From Branchipolynoe longqiensis (Eukaryota > Annelida > Polychaeta > Phyllodocida > Polynoidae), in assembly GCA_030323885.1 (NCBI GenBank), contig CM059187.1, positions 134,194,029-134,258,028 of the forward strand: a DNA stretch of 64,000 nt, read 5' to 3'. Positions 53,737 to 63,611 of this stretch are shown piece by piece (the first letter of the stretch is position 1; every line of letters starts with the position of its first letter). Both the position numbers and the translations under genes were made by a program. The notes beneath the pieces are model-generated. The model saw only the letters and a list, made by a program, of their open reading frames with translations. It was not told the DNA's origin and ran no database searches.

Positions 53737-54039
53737 GCAAACTCGTTTTCACACAGTAAATATAACACCTGAAGGATATGTAGCTGGAATTGTTTGTTCA
53801 CAGTAAACCTTCGTGTGTGTGTGTAGGGGGGGGGGGGGGGGGGAGGAGGAGAGCGAGAAATCATCTGCACATCCATTCAGCCAAATAGCAATCTAGGTGG
53901 GTCAATCCTCGTTTAGTGCCCCCCCCCCCCCCCCACGCCGGTAGCACTGCCATAACCCAACCAAGATGCAAGATGGAAGTAAAGAAAAGCAAATGGAAGT
54001 CCCCAAGGTCCTGGCAGCACTGTAAGCCACGACCCGCAC
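53737..54039. other. No gene; poly-G and poly-C runs
   Basis: G run at about 53826-53842 and C run at about 53921-53934. Confidence 0.6.
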
Positions 54040-54042
54040 GGC

Positions 54043-54198
54043 CACGACTCCTATGTGATGGGTGTGTGATTCCGTGACGTCACTGGTTCCAAACCAACCA
54101 TCCGCCGCACCTCCTCCCGCCCACGTCTCCTATGTGACGGATGTGTGATTCAGTGCTGTCACTGGTTCCAAACCAACCATCCGCTGCAGCTCCTCCCA
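54043..54198. repeat. ~77-bp tandem duplication
   Basis: CTCCTATGTGA, TGTGTGATTC, CACTGGTTCCAAACCAACCA and TCCGC occur in both halves. The first half carries TGACGTCA and the second TGCTGTCA. Confidence 0.88.
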
Positions 54199-54358
54199 CC
54201 TGCACCTGTCACCTCCCCCCTCCCCCCTGCCCCATCCCACACGTTTTGGAGATGAAAGGCCACGCAGTGTGCATTATACATGCTTACAGAAGAAGAGGGT
54301 GAGTCGGGGGAAATTACGTCTCCTTGGTTACGGTTATGTTAAGGCAGGTGCTCTTCAG

Positions 54359-55039
54359 TGAGTGAGTGAGGGAGGGAGGGAGGGAGGGGGGAGGAAGGGA
54401 GGGAGGGGAGGGGAGGAGGGAGAGGAGAGGAGGGAGGGAGGGGAGGGGAGGAGAGGAGAGGGGAGGAGAGGAGAGGGGAGGAGAGGAGAGGAGAGGGGGG
54501 AGGAGAGGAGAGGAAGGAGAGGAGAGGAGAGGAGGGAGTGAGAGGAGAGGAGAGGGAGGAGAGGAGAGGAGAGGAGAAGGGAGAGGAGAGGAGAGGAGAG
54601 GGAGGAGGGAGGGAGAGGAGAGGGGGAGGGGAGGAGAGGGAGGAGAGGAGAGGAGGAGAGGAGAGGGAGGAGAGGAGGGAGAGGAGAGAGAGGGGAGGAG
54701 GAGGAGAGGAGAGGGCAGGAGAGGAAGGAGAGGAGAGGAGAGGAGAGAGGAGAAAGGAAAAAGAGGGAGAGGAGAGGAGAGGAGAGGAGAGGAGAGGAAA
54801 GGAGAGGAGAGGAGAGGGAGAGGAGAGGAGAGGAGAGGAGAGGAGAGGAGGGGAGGAGAGGAGAGGATGGAGAGGAGAGGAGAGGAGAGGAGAGGAGAGG
54901 GGAGGAGAGGGGGAGGGAGGAGAGGGGAGAGGAGAAGAGGGGAGAGAGAGGGGAGGAAGAGGGAGAAGAGGGGAGAAGAGGGGAGAAGAGGGGAGAAGAG
55001 GGGAGAAGAGGGGAGAAGAGGGGAGAAGAGGGGAGAAGA
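54359..55039. repeat. ~680-bp polypurine tract, (GGAGA)n-like
   Basis: The + strand is almost wholly A and G, mainly GGAGAGGAGAGG with irregular variants, and GAGAAGAGGG in near-perfect 10-bp repeats at its right end (54960-55038). Frames are Glu/Gly/Arg or Ser/Pro low complexity and not genes. Such mirror-symmetric purine tracts can adopt triplex DNA. Confidence 0.97.
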
Positions 55040-55859
55040 GGACTGTAACCAGTCCATTGGACATAAAAGTTCTAAATATACACCGCATATAGCAATGGCA
55101 GGTGTGGTATAAATTAGATAGCTCATGCACCACTGATCGTCCCTGTGCAGCAAAAGCTAGACGGATGTAGCCTGGCTTGAGCTGCTCGGCATTGGGGGGG
55201 GGGGGGGGTTTGAGTGGGTGCGTGGGGGGTAGTCAGCCTCTTGTCCCGTCTGTAAGCACTACAAGAGCCGGTAGTTGGTCAGTGGCACGCAACGCCCGTC
55301 CCTATCCTGAAGCCACACGCTCCGCCCCGTCCCAGGGCTGCCATGCGCACGCGAGGTGTTGGCCATGTGTATTCATCAGGACTAACAACTCCATCCGGCC
55401 CACTCCGTTATTAACACGCCCCACACAGACGCGGGCCACGGCAAACATGCCTTCCCGCCCCTCGCGGAACCCACAGTAAACACGGCCCACCTCCGGCTTC
55501 ACTCGGCCCCGGCTCTAACCAGTCACGCGGGGAGGCCATGCTCAGACCAGGCTCTACCTGAACAGGGAAGCTTGTAATGAATGAGCGGTGAGCAGCTCAT
55601 CTCAAGAGCAATCACCAAGTTAATCTTGGCCGCCAACTTCCAGTCACACAGAATGCTTACCCACAAACACTGTTTACCCATAGAGAACGCCCACTGTATT
55701 AATCTATTCAGACAGCAGGATGGTGCCTGTATTTCTGAAGGTAGCATGCATTGGGGCTTCACAAAAACCTGAAAATTATGCCAAGTATGACTCATCTTCA
55801 TTATTTTCATTCACCTATAAATGTTGTTCGGTGCGTTGTTTATTAATATGTATTTTGCT
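55040..55859. other. No gene recognised; GC-rich at the left
   Basis: A poly-G run lies at 55194-55208. The GC-rich interval 55180-55520 has frames without recognisable motifs. Confidence 0.5.
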
Positions 55860-55867
55860 ACACTGAC

Positions 55868-56250
55868 TTTACCAGGCAGTCAGCTACCCGACACTGACCT
55901 CAGCAGGTAGTCAGCTACACAACACTGACCTCACCAGGCAGTCAGCTACACAACACCTACTTCACCAGGCAGTCAGCAGCACAACACTGGCTTTACTGGG
56001 TAGTCAGCTACACAACACTGGCTTTACCCGGCAGTCAGCTACACAACACCTACTTCACCAGGCAGTCAGCTACACAACACTGGCTTTACCAGGCAGTCAG
56101 CAGCACAACACTGGCTTTACTGGGTAGTCAGCTACACAACACTGGCTTTACCAGGCAGTCAGCTACACCACACTGACCTCACCAGGCAATCGGCTATATC
56201 ACACGGGCTTTACCACATAGTCAGCTAAACATCACTGACTTCATCAGGCA
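55868..56250. repeat. 31-bp minisatellite, about twelve units
   Basis: The unit is near CCAGGCAGTCAGCTACACAA followed by CACTGGCTTTA or CACTGACCTCA. Some units share the variant CAGCAGCACAAC in blocks, which points to segmental duplication inside the array. Confidence 0.93.
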
Positions 56251-56812
56251 GACAGGCATGCGAAGGACGAGAGCGTTTCAAAACGTTTGCCCCAAGATGG
56301 CAGAAATATTGGTCCAGGGATAATGTTGGGCAACACCCCTAGGCTATAATATGGTTAGTATATATAGGTATATATGTGATTGGCTATGTTGATAAATTCC
56401 AGTTGTATATAACAAGGTGTCCCTATGTAAAAGAAATGAAAACCCTGGTGGACACGGGAGGGCTGTGTATACACAAGCCTGAAGGTAGTATCGCACGAAG
56501 AATGCCACTCATCATATAAGGGATGGGCGGGTGGGGAGGGGAGTGGTGTGAGCAGTGGGGAGTGGGGAGAGCGGCCAAGTCCGGTATTCCAGTCACGAAG
56601 GACTGAAGCTGGGACTGCATCTACAGCTTACGCGGAGGAAGGTGGAGGATGGAGGGAGATGGCGAATACCCAAACACCATGATACAGGAAGTAGCATTTT
56701 TGTTCCTCACGCAAAACATTTACTCGGATAATTTCACCGCAATCTCATTTCGAAAGAAATATGTGGCAATAAACCCACCAAGTTTGATTACCAGAAGGTT
56801 CGTTGGTTGTTG
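56251..56812. other. No gene; partial R1 repeat at 56570-56645
   Basis: AAGGACTGAAGCTGGGACTG and TCTACAGCTTACGCGGAGG resemble the R1 copies at 18660 and 56940 (the latter reversed). Confidence 0.45.
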
Positions 56813-56938
56813 GAGTTTTACGTCCTGGCAACAGCTAAGGTGATATCATGAGGCATAGCCGAGTTCAAAGTATAGGCGTTTTACGTCCTGGCAACAGCTA
56901 AGGTGATATCAGGAGGCATAGCCGAGTTCAAAGTACAG
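56813..56938 (-). repeat. SINE-A tail piece, tandemly duplicated
   Basis: TTTTACGTCCTGGCAACAGC, TAAGGTGATATCA and GGCATAGCCGAGTTCAAAGT occur twice (56816-56874 and 56878-56938). Confidence 0.85.
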
Positions 56939-56939
56939 G

Positions 56940-57065
56940 TTCTATAGTGAAGGATAAGGCTGGGTAGGGGACCATCCCCCACCTCCCGGTGTGTAAGCTG
57001 GAGCTGCTACCCGACGTGTTGGTCTCAGCTTCAGTCCTTATTGAGGGACCAGCGAAACTCGTACT
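56940..57065. repeat. R1 dispersed repeat copy
   Basis: Its complement (TTTCGCTGGTCCCTCAATAA, GTAGCAGCTCCAGCTTACAC) matches 18660-18755 in order. Confidence 0.5.
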
Positions 57066-57304
57066 GACAACTGCCCTAACTTCATAAGTCCATATCCATG
57101 AAAACACATAAAATCACCTAATGGTGGCCTAGGGACGGCCTTTGGAAGAAAATGGGCAAATAACTTAAGAGTAAGAGGCAACACTAATGCAGTGGTGGAG
57201 TCACAGGTGTCGAATAGGTCGTGAAGTGTTTAATTATGTATGTGGAGAGTGAGGTGGGATAGGGTAGGGTACCGGTTCCCACCTTACTTACATCCCAACG
57301 TTTG

Positions 57305-57582
57305 ATCAGGACGGGTACCGACCTGTGACAGTGCGTACTCATGGCGACTTTATAGTACTGCCCCACTGGGAGACCAGGCTGCCAGCACCATGACCTGATA
57401 TCCCACTCAGTCACATTATCCTGACACAGCCAACCAATCCATGACCTATCCTAATAATGCCTCCCTAGGAAGTGACAAGTATCAGTCTTTAAGTCATTTG
57501 TTTGACTCGACCAGGGTTCGAATTCCAAACTACCCAAACGGGAGACAAACGCTCAACTCATTCGACCATCCCATCTGTTACT
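57305..57582 (-). repeat. SINE-A lacking the tail
   Basis: Starts at ATCAGGACGGGTACCGACCT and runs to the head with AGGGTTCGAATTCC and CATTCGACCATCCCATCTG. Confidence 0.85.
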
Positions 57583-57631
57583 AAACATTACCCACGCAGC
57601 TGGAACCAACACCAATCATCGGTCAGTACCG

Positions 57632-58306
57632 GTGTAGCAGGAAATCGCAAACCCCTGGAAATTACATGCCCCGGGGGTTGAACCCCTCCTCGAAATCGCA
57701 AACCCCCATGCTTTGTAGCATTGTCATCATCATCATGATGCTGTCGGTCACGATGCGACAAAGACTGCTTTCATTACTTGACTGCCGCTCTCCATTTAGT
57801 GCTCTGTATTTAAACTATTAGCATTATGTAATATTCAACTAACACACTAGTAAATACTGGTTTAAATAATGGATAAATAAGAATTTGGAACATTAAACTG
57901 GTTCTATTTAATGTATGCATTGTTGGAACTAAAAAGGCTATTTTGCGAACGACATTGCGAATCCTAAAACTGAGTGATAATACCAGGATATTGCTGCACC
58001 TCTTTACCTGGCCACAGTGGCGACATCTATGAATAAAGGCCGTTTTCAGTGTATGTGCGGTCAGAATTACGAATTGGACTATCGCAAAGCCATAACGAGC
58101 TGGCATTAGAGGCCATTAGGGCATAGATCAGCTAGAAGAGGATCTGTAAGTTAAAGATGTTTTCACTAGGATAAAGACTGCCAAATGTGGGGGGGGGGAG
58201 TGCAATTTCCAGGGAGGATATATATGGCATGGGGGTTTGCGATTTCCTAAGAAATCACAAGTGGAGGTTTGCGATTTACAGGGTTTGCGATTTCCTGCTA
58301 CACTGG
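57632..58306. mobile_element. MITE-J with inverted ends
   Basis: The left end is GGTGTAGCAGGAAATCGCAA followed by ACCCC. The right end, reversed, is AGTGTAGCAGGAAATCGCAA followed by ACCC. A second, inner inverted pair GAAATCGCAAACCCCCATG lies at about 57693 and 58228. An RTE 3' end is nested at 57725-57805. No gene; the frame at 58187-58597 mostly reads through the right arm. Confidence 0.7.
57725..57805 (-). mobile_element. RTE-like 3'-end fragment, nested in MITE-J
   Basis: TCATCATCATCATGATGC, then GTCACGATGCGACAAAGACT and TACTTGACTGCCGCTCTCCA, matches the 3' end at 19304-19375. It is a 5'-truncated insertion of about 80 bp with the same trinucleotide tail. Confidence 0.82.
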
Positions 58307-58799
58307 CACACCGCTACCACATGCGGGCAATTATTCACTAGGCACCTCAGTCGCATTATTATCCCTGAGTTCAGCCAATGGTTAACAGTTGTGTGGAATA
58401 GCCATGGACTGATAGTGGTTGATTGTAGGAAGTTTTACATGTCCTGGCAACATCTAAGAAGAAAAGTTTTATTAATAATTGATAGAATCTATTTAGTAAA
58501 CTATATGAGGTGGTACAGTCCAGCTGCCCTCAAAAAGGCTAAAATGTTGTCCTGTTTTACCTTAGTAAAAAGGTCATGCATACTGTCTGCAGTATAGAAC
58601 TGTTGGCGCAGGGCCAAAAAATCAACGCAACTTAGTCAAATGTGTTTGAGTGTCAGCGGGGACTGACACCCAATACATTCAGGGGGAGGTTCCCCCTTGA
58701 GCAGAAAAGCATGTGTAAGCCACGAGTGGCCAATACAGCAGCAGCTAAGGACCACGTGGTCCCGCCGACCTCCCGCATGAGTCTGTGAATCAATCAATC
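58307..58799. other. No gene; tiny SINE-A piece at 58436-58460
   Basis: TTTTACATGTCCTGGCAACA is recognisable. The remainder is unassigned. Confidence 0.5.
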
Positions 58800-59062
58800 A
58801 AACATCTACAGTCATATCAGGATGGTGACCGACTTCTGACAGTGTGCACTCATGGTGACTTTATAGTGCTGCACCATGACCCGATATCCCACTCAGTCAC
58901 ATTATCCGGACGCTGAGCCAGTCTTTGCCCTATGCTATTAATGCCAAGCACCTGGCTAGGAAGCGACAAATATTAATTTGGTTTGACTCGACCGGGAATT
59001 GAACTCCCGATCTCTCGCAAGGGAGGCCTGCGCTCTATTGATTCGGCCACTGCGCCCAGTCC
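58800..59062 (-). repeat. SINE-A, 3' end shortened
   Basis: AACATCTACAGTCATATCAG through the head GACTCGACCGGGAATTGAAC and GATTCGGCCACTGCGCCCAG. A body deletion removes part of the CCCCACTGGGAAATCAGG segment. Confidence 0.87.
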
Positions 59063-59472
59063 ATTGAATAATGAGATGGTGGCGGCGCCCCCCCGCCCCC
59101 ACCCATTCAACAACCCCCACCCCCTCCCCCTCCCCCAAGCCGTTCACACGCTGTATGAGAAGCCCGCAGCCGTCGTCCAAATTGAACTGACTTGCGCATT
59201 GCATGCGATGCATAACTCAATCGCACATTGGGCGTCTCGGCGAGGACATCCCGCCGACCTTGCCGGCCAAGCGCCCCATAATCAAATTACGAACGCCCCG
59301 AGAGCCATCCCGCCGCACCCACCACAGGTCACACATCCCGACGCGCCGGTGCTGTGACCCCACGCTAATGTACTTGCTTCATTTATGATTCAGATGCCCC
59401 CCACTACCTCACCTCCCACCCCACACATGTTTGAAAAAAATAAATAAATAGAAACATGGGTTGGAACACTGG
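59063..59472. other. No gene recognised; C-rich
   Basis: CCCCC-rich at 59088-59136. The + strand frame 58983-59357 begins inside the SINE, so it is not credible. Confidence 0.5.
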
Positions 59473-59806
59473 TCGAGTCAAACCAATCACCTAAAGATGT
59501 ATACTTGTCACTTCATAGGCAGGCACACGGCATTATTAGTATATGGTAAGGACTGGTTGGCTCAGTGTCAGGATAATATGGCCAAGTGGGATATCAGGTC
59601 ATGGTGCTGGTGGCCTGGCCTCCCAGTGGGGCAACACTATAAATTCGCCATGAGTATGCACTGTCACAAATCAGTACCCATCCTGATATGACCTTGAGAT
59701 GTTGCCAGGACATAAAAATCCAACCAACCAACCAACCAACCAACCAACCAACCAACCAACCAACCAACCAACCAACCAACCAACCAACCAACCAACCAAC
59801 CAACCA
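59473..59806 (+). repeat. SINE-A with an expanded (CCAA)n tail
   Basis: The linker GTCGAGTCAAACCAATCACC and the body CTCAGTGTCAGGATAATATG lead to CATCCTGATATGACCTTGAG and GTTGCCAGGACATAAAAATC. A pure CCAA repeat of about 88 bp follows (59719-59806). The head is missing. Confidence 0.92.
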
Positions 59807-60312
59807 AAGAAAGAACGACACATGAGTGGATGTCGGCACTGGGATGCGTGCATCAATCGGCAGCTGGCAGCGCCATCTGCCGGTAACGAGCGCGGGATCA
59901 ATTGAGGCAGTGTAACTGGAGCGCGCCGGTTGCAGAATGGCGCATCACAACAAAAAGGCACACCGGCCAGCGCCGCCGCCACTCCTGCTATCAGAGAGTA
60001 CAGGCGTGCATTAGTGGAGATGCACGCAGTTGGCCGCCAGAACAGCAGGCCCCGCCCTGCCCTGCCCTGCCTCACCGCCCAAGCCAGTCAGCTAGGCATT
60101 GCATGCACCCCGCGACCTGTCCACAAATCACAGCCCCTTTACTGGCAGCACCCTCCCGCACACCCGCACAACAAGTGTCCTGGTCGCCTGGTGCCCCCCC
60201 CCCCCTCTCCCTCGCCCCGGCGCACCCCCCCCCCCCTGCTGGTCGGCCACCCCCCCCCCCCCACCCCTGGCCATGCCCGATATCGGCCAGGCTGCTGGAC
60301 CTGTACAGTTTC
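59807..60312 (+). promoter_or_regulatory. CpG-rich region, possible promoter / 5' UTR
   Basis: GC- and CpG-rich DNA (GCGCGCCGG, CGCCGCCGCC) with poly-C runs at about 60197-60205, 60226-60234 and 60250-60261, leading to the candidate first exon. A short upstream frame beginning ATGCCCGATATCGG (60273) overlaps the candidate start codon. No TATA box was seen. Confidence 0.35.
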
Positions 60313-60539
60313 ATGGCTGACGAGCACGCCCGGGGTGTTATGTGGCAGCAGCACCCGGGGGAGCATGTAGCCCCCCCCGGAGCTCTACCGCCACCACCAC
60401 CACCACGGTACGGCCCGGGCCTTCCCGACATGGGCAATCCCAGTGCACCTCTTTCCTCATCCCATCCCGGCGCATCAATCATACGGCGCCAGCAGGCGGG
60501 CAGGCCTACCAACACGCCTGCACCTACACCTACACAAGA
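60313..60539 (+). CDS. Candidate first coding exon, unknown protein
   Basis: ATG at 60313. The frame encodes MADEHARGVMWQQHPGEHVA, a proline run, YGPGLPDMGNPSAPLSSSHP and ending PTNTPAPTPTQ. It then meets AGA followed by donor GTGAGT (60540-60545) in phase 2. Composition (proline, glycine, serine, glutamine) is like the disordered N-terminus of a nuclear or regulatory protein. Codon third positions vary as in real coding DNA and the region is CpG-rich. The frame is also open further upstream, so the start is uncertain. No family was recognised, and the next exon was not found in the remaining 3.4 kb. Confidence 0.4.
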
Positions 60540-60545
60540 GTGAGT

Positions 60546-60974
60546 GAGCGAGCGACTGAGTGAGTCACACCCACCCACTACCATCCACCATCCACCCCCC
60601 ACCCCCCTGACCCCTTTCAACTTAGTTAACGTGTCCGCTTGGGTACGGGATGTCATTGGATCGGTACAGTACAGTATAAAGTTATCAGTAAATCATCAGT
60701 GTCTGCTTCATGCCAAAAAGGTAATGGGGGTGGTGGGCGGTCTTCATGCGGTTACGGTTTAAATTTATAGCAACTGATTACCCCACCCCTCACCACCACC
60801 CCATATATATTTCAGTGCTTTTAAAGGGAAACTATATTTGCCTAGGAATACTTCTACACATCCCTGCAGAAACAAATCTAAATAAAGAACCAAATTTGGA
60901 ATTGTTGTCAGTATTGCAGTGTACTACACAACAATTGTAGGCGGACAGCAGATTTGTGACATAGGAAATATATA
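60546..60974. other. No feature recognised; would be intron of the candidate gene
   Basis: C-rich at 60570-60615, then AT-rich. Confidence 0.45.
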
Positions 60975-61170
60975 TACCGTAAAATCTGTCTAACCGACCA
61001 CCTCCACAGATTGACAACTCCCCTACATCGATCGCTTTATTTGGGTCCCAAACGATCGGCCATACAATACCATTCTAATGATTTTAAAAAACTCCCTAAA
61101 CCAATCACCTCCCTAAAAGGACTGTTTATAGTTGGGTCCCAGGGTCGGTCGATTTAGGGGTTTTATTGTA
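60975..61170. mobile_element. MITE-B copy 6 (reverse orientation)
   Basis: TACCGTAAAATCTGTCTAAC at the left and GATTTAGGGGTTTTATTGTA at the right, with TTTATTTGGGTCCCAAACGA inside. Confidence 0.82.
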
Positions 61171-61437
61171 CACACAAATATTTTAATATTTTAAAGAGGC
61201 ATACCGCCATCTTGTCACATAGCATATCCATCTCCCTGACCAGATTACAGCCAACTAATGCAACACTAGCTTGTGATTTGATTTGGGCTGGCCATTCTAA
61301 AAAGATTAATCACCATTAAAATGATCAGGCTTCCAATAGACTCAGCAATAGTAATTGACTTGATATATTGTAAATGCATTCCATTTCAAATGGTCAATAA
61401 GTAATCTGGAAAGCACTACTCCTCTCCAATTGACAGT

Positions 61438-61730
61438 TGGTGGTTGGAGTTTTACGTCCTGGCAACATACAAGGTCATATCAGGAGAGGTACCAACCTGT
61501 GACATGACGACTTTATAGTGCAGCCCCACTGGGAAATCAGTCTGCTGGCACCATGACTCAATATCCCACCCAGTCACATTATCCTGACACTGAGCTAACC
61601 AGTCCTTGCCTTATCCTATTAATGTCGAGCGTCAGGCTAGGAAGTTACAAGTATCAATTTTATATGTCATTGGTTTGACTCGACCGGGAACCAAACTCCC
61701 GCCCTTCCACACGCAAGGCCGGCACTTGCT
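61438..61730 (-). repeat. SINE-A, near full length
   Basis: GGTGGTTGGAGTTTTACGTC, the body with a small deletion before GACGACTTTATAGTGC, and the head GACTCGACCGGGAACCAAAC, then GCAAGGCCGGC. Confidence 0.87.
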
Positions 61731-62227
61731 TCCAACAAGGGGTATATTTGGAATGTGCACTTTCAGTCAACTAATGATTTCAGATTCCCATTCCATACGG
61801 TGAAGTAACTGAAAATTCTATTCCAGAAATTCTAGCGATGAAATTAAAAGCAATGTATTGTAAATGAGCGTTTCACTTTAATAGCATGTATCAAACCATG
61901 GCCACTGTGAATACAATTTGTGTTGTCTACTCGATATCCACACTTTTCCTGAACTCAAATGAGGGGATAGGCCATAATTGTACTGTGACCAAGGTTCATA
62001 CAAAAAGGTGGCTCCCAGATTTAGAACATTCTCAATAACATTATCAAGGCCAAGAAGTATGATACCAAAGTTTTATACAATCTACTCAAAAGTATGTAAT
62101 TTGGGGGAAACAATTCCACAAAAGTAACCGACAGGAATTTGTCAAAAAAATTAATTCTTCTCAAATATAATGTGACATGCTATAACGAGGGTCCATACAA
62201 AAGTGGGATACTAGATTCAAGAACAAT
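61731..62227. other. No feature recognised
   Basis: AT-rich unique-looking DNA. Confidence 0.5.
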
Positions 62228-62451
62228 GGGAGACCATGCTGCCAGCACCATGACCTGATAACCCACTCAGTCACATTATCCCGACCCCGAGTCCATACCC
62301 TATCCTAGTAATGCCGAGCACCGGGCTAGGAAGCGACAAGTATCAAGTTTTAAGTTATTGGTTTGACTTGACCAGGGTTCGAACCTACAAACTCATCGAT
62401 CTCCCAAAACAGGGGACGGACGCTAAACTCATTCGGCCACCCTGTCTGGTG
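62228..62451 (-). repeat. SINE-A, 5' two-thirds, adjoining an opposite copy
   Basis: GGGAGACCATGCTGCCAGCA through head GACCAGGGTTCGAACC and ATTCGGCCACCCTGTCTGG. Confidence 0.87.
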
Positions 62452-62606
62452 TGACCGAGTGGGACATCAATTCATGGTGCCGACGGCCTGATTTCCCGGT
62501 GGGGCAGCACTATAAAGTTGCCATTAGTGCGCACTGTCACAAATCGGTACCTGTCCTGATATGACCTTAGATGTTGCCAGGTCGCAAAACTCCAACGACC
62601 AACCAT
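62452..62606 (+). repeat. SINE-A, 3' half, opposite orientation
   Basis: GTGACCGAGTGGGACATCAA, TTTCCCGGTGGGGCAGCACT, TGATATGACCTTAGATGTTG and CCAGGTCGCAAAACTCCAAC. With the preceding copy it forms an inverted SINE pair. Confidence 0.87.
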
Positions 62607-63160
62607 AGCTCCTCTACCATGGATACCATGATACGATAGCCCATGTAGTCACACTATCCCGACAGTGAGTCAACTAGAAATTCAGGAACATTTGAATGTA
62701 ACGTTTATAATTTGGCTCCCCCACCATGGATACAACCCGTTTTGTTTGTTGTTTTACATCATAGCAAGATCTAAGGTTATATGAGGTCGGTCCATGCACA
62801 AGAGCCCATGTCCACTCAACTAGGTCTTACCTCGTGAAACTTATGCCCAGTACATGGGACAATGCAACAACAGTTATTACCCTAACACTAGCAGAGCCGG
62901 CAACATTTGGAAATAGAAAAAAAAAAAACAGATCGTAAGGGGTGTTATATGGGAGGTGACAACGGCTTCGCACCTTAGGCGTGGAGTAAAGCAGGGGTCA
63001 CTCCAGAATTTTGTTTTAACCTTAGGCGCTCTGTGGTGCATTTTGGACACATCTGTGATAGATTTATACATTCTTTTCTGCTGTATATAATTCTGGTTGG
63101 ATCTATATGAGACTGTCTCAGCAGGTGCTAAGCAATAAGGGACAAAACTTTGTCCATAGT
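62607..63160. other. No gene; small SINE-A tail piece at 62738-62790
   Basis: GTTTGTTGTTTTACATCATA and GCAAGATCTAAGGTTATATG are recognisable. Confidence 0.55.
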
Positions 63161-63605
63161 CAGGGATGAAAGGGGTCTCTGGGAAAAAAAGCGGAAATGC
63201 TGATATTCTCCCATAGACTTAGCATTGTCAGGGAATCGCTGAAAATTCCCGGAAGTCGAGTTTCATACATATTGGTATACGCTGATAGTGCTGCGCCATT
63301 GAACCACGTATTAGTAGTATACGCTGCTAGTGCTGCGGCGTTTGCATCACATATCGGTATATGCTGATAGTGCTGCACCATGAAGGCATTAGTAGTATAC
63401 GCTGCTAGTGATGTGGCGTTTGCACCACATATTAGTATACGCTGATGGTGCTGCAGTGTGAAACAATGTATTGGTTGGTTGGTGGAGTTTTACATCCTTG
63501 CAACATCTAAGGTCATATCAGGATGGGCGCAACTTATTAGTATACACGTATAGCTACAGGAAAAATCTCGGAAATCCGCGAAATCGCGGAGATCTTTCAT
63601 CCATG
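63161..63605. mobile_element. MITE-H copy 4, hAT-like, 6-bp target duplication
   Basis: CAGGGATGAAAGGGGTC at the left and GAGATCTTTCATCCATG at the right. CATAGT is directly outside on both sides (63155-63160 and 63606-63611). The interior is a short tandem repeat (TATACGCTGATAGTGCTGC) and a nested SINE-A tail piece at 63472-63530. Confidence 0.88.
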
Positions 63606-63611
63606 CATAGT

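Noticed and set aside
54314..55153. Long open frames on both strands (up to about 279 codons) over the purine tract
   Set aside because: They are only Glu/Gly/Arg or Ser/Pro/Leu repeats caused by the absence of T-containing stops. All phases are open.
58187..58597. 136-codon + strand frame
   Set aside because: Its first half is the right arm of MITE-J and its middle includes a SINE-A piece.
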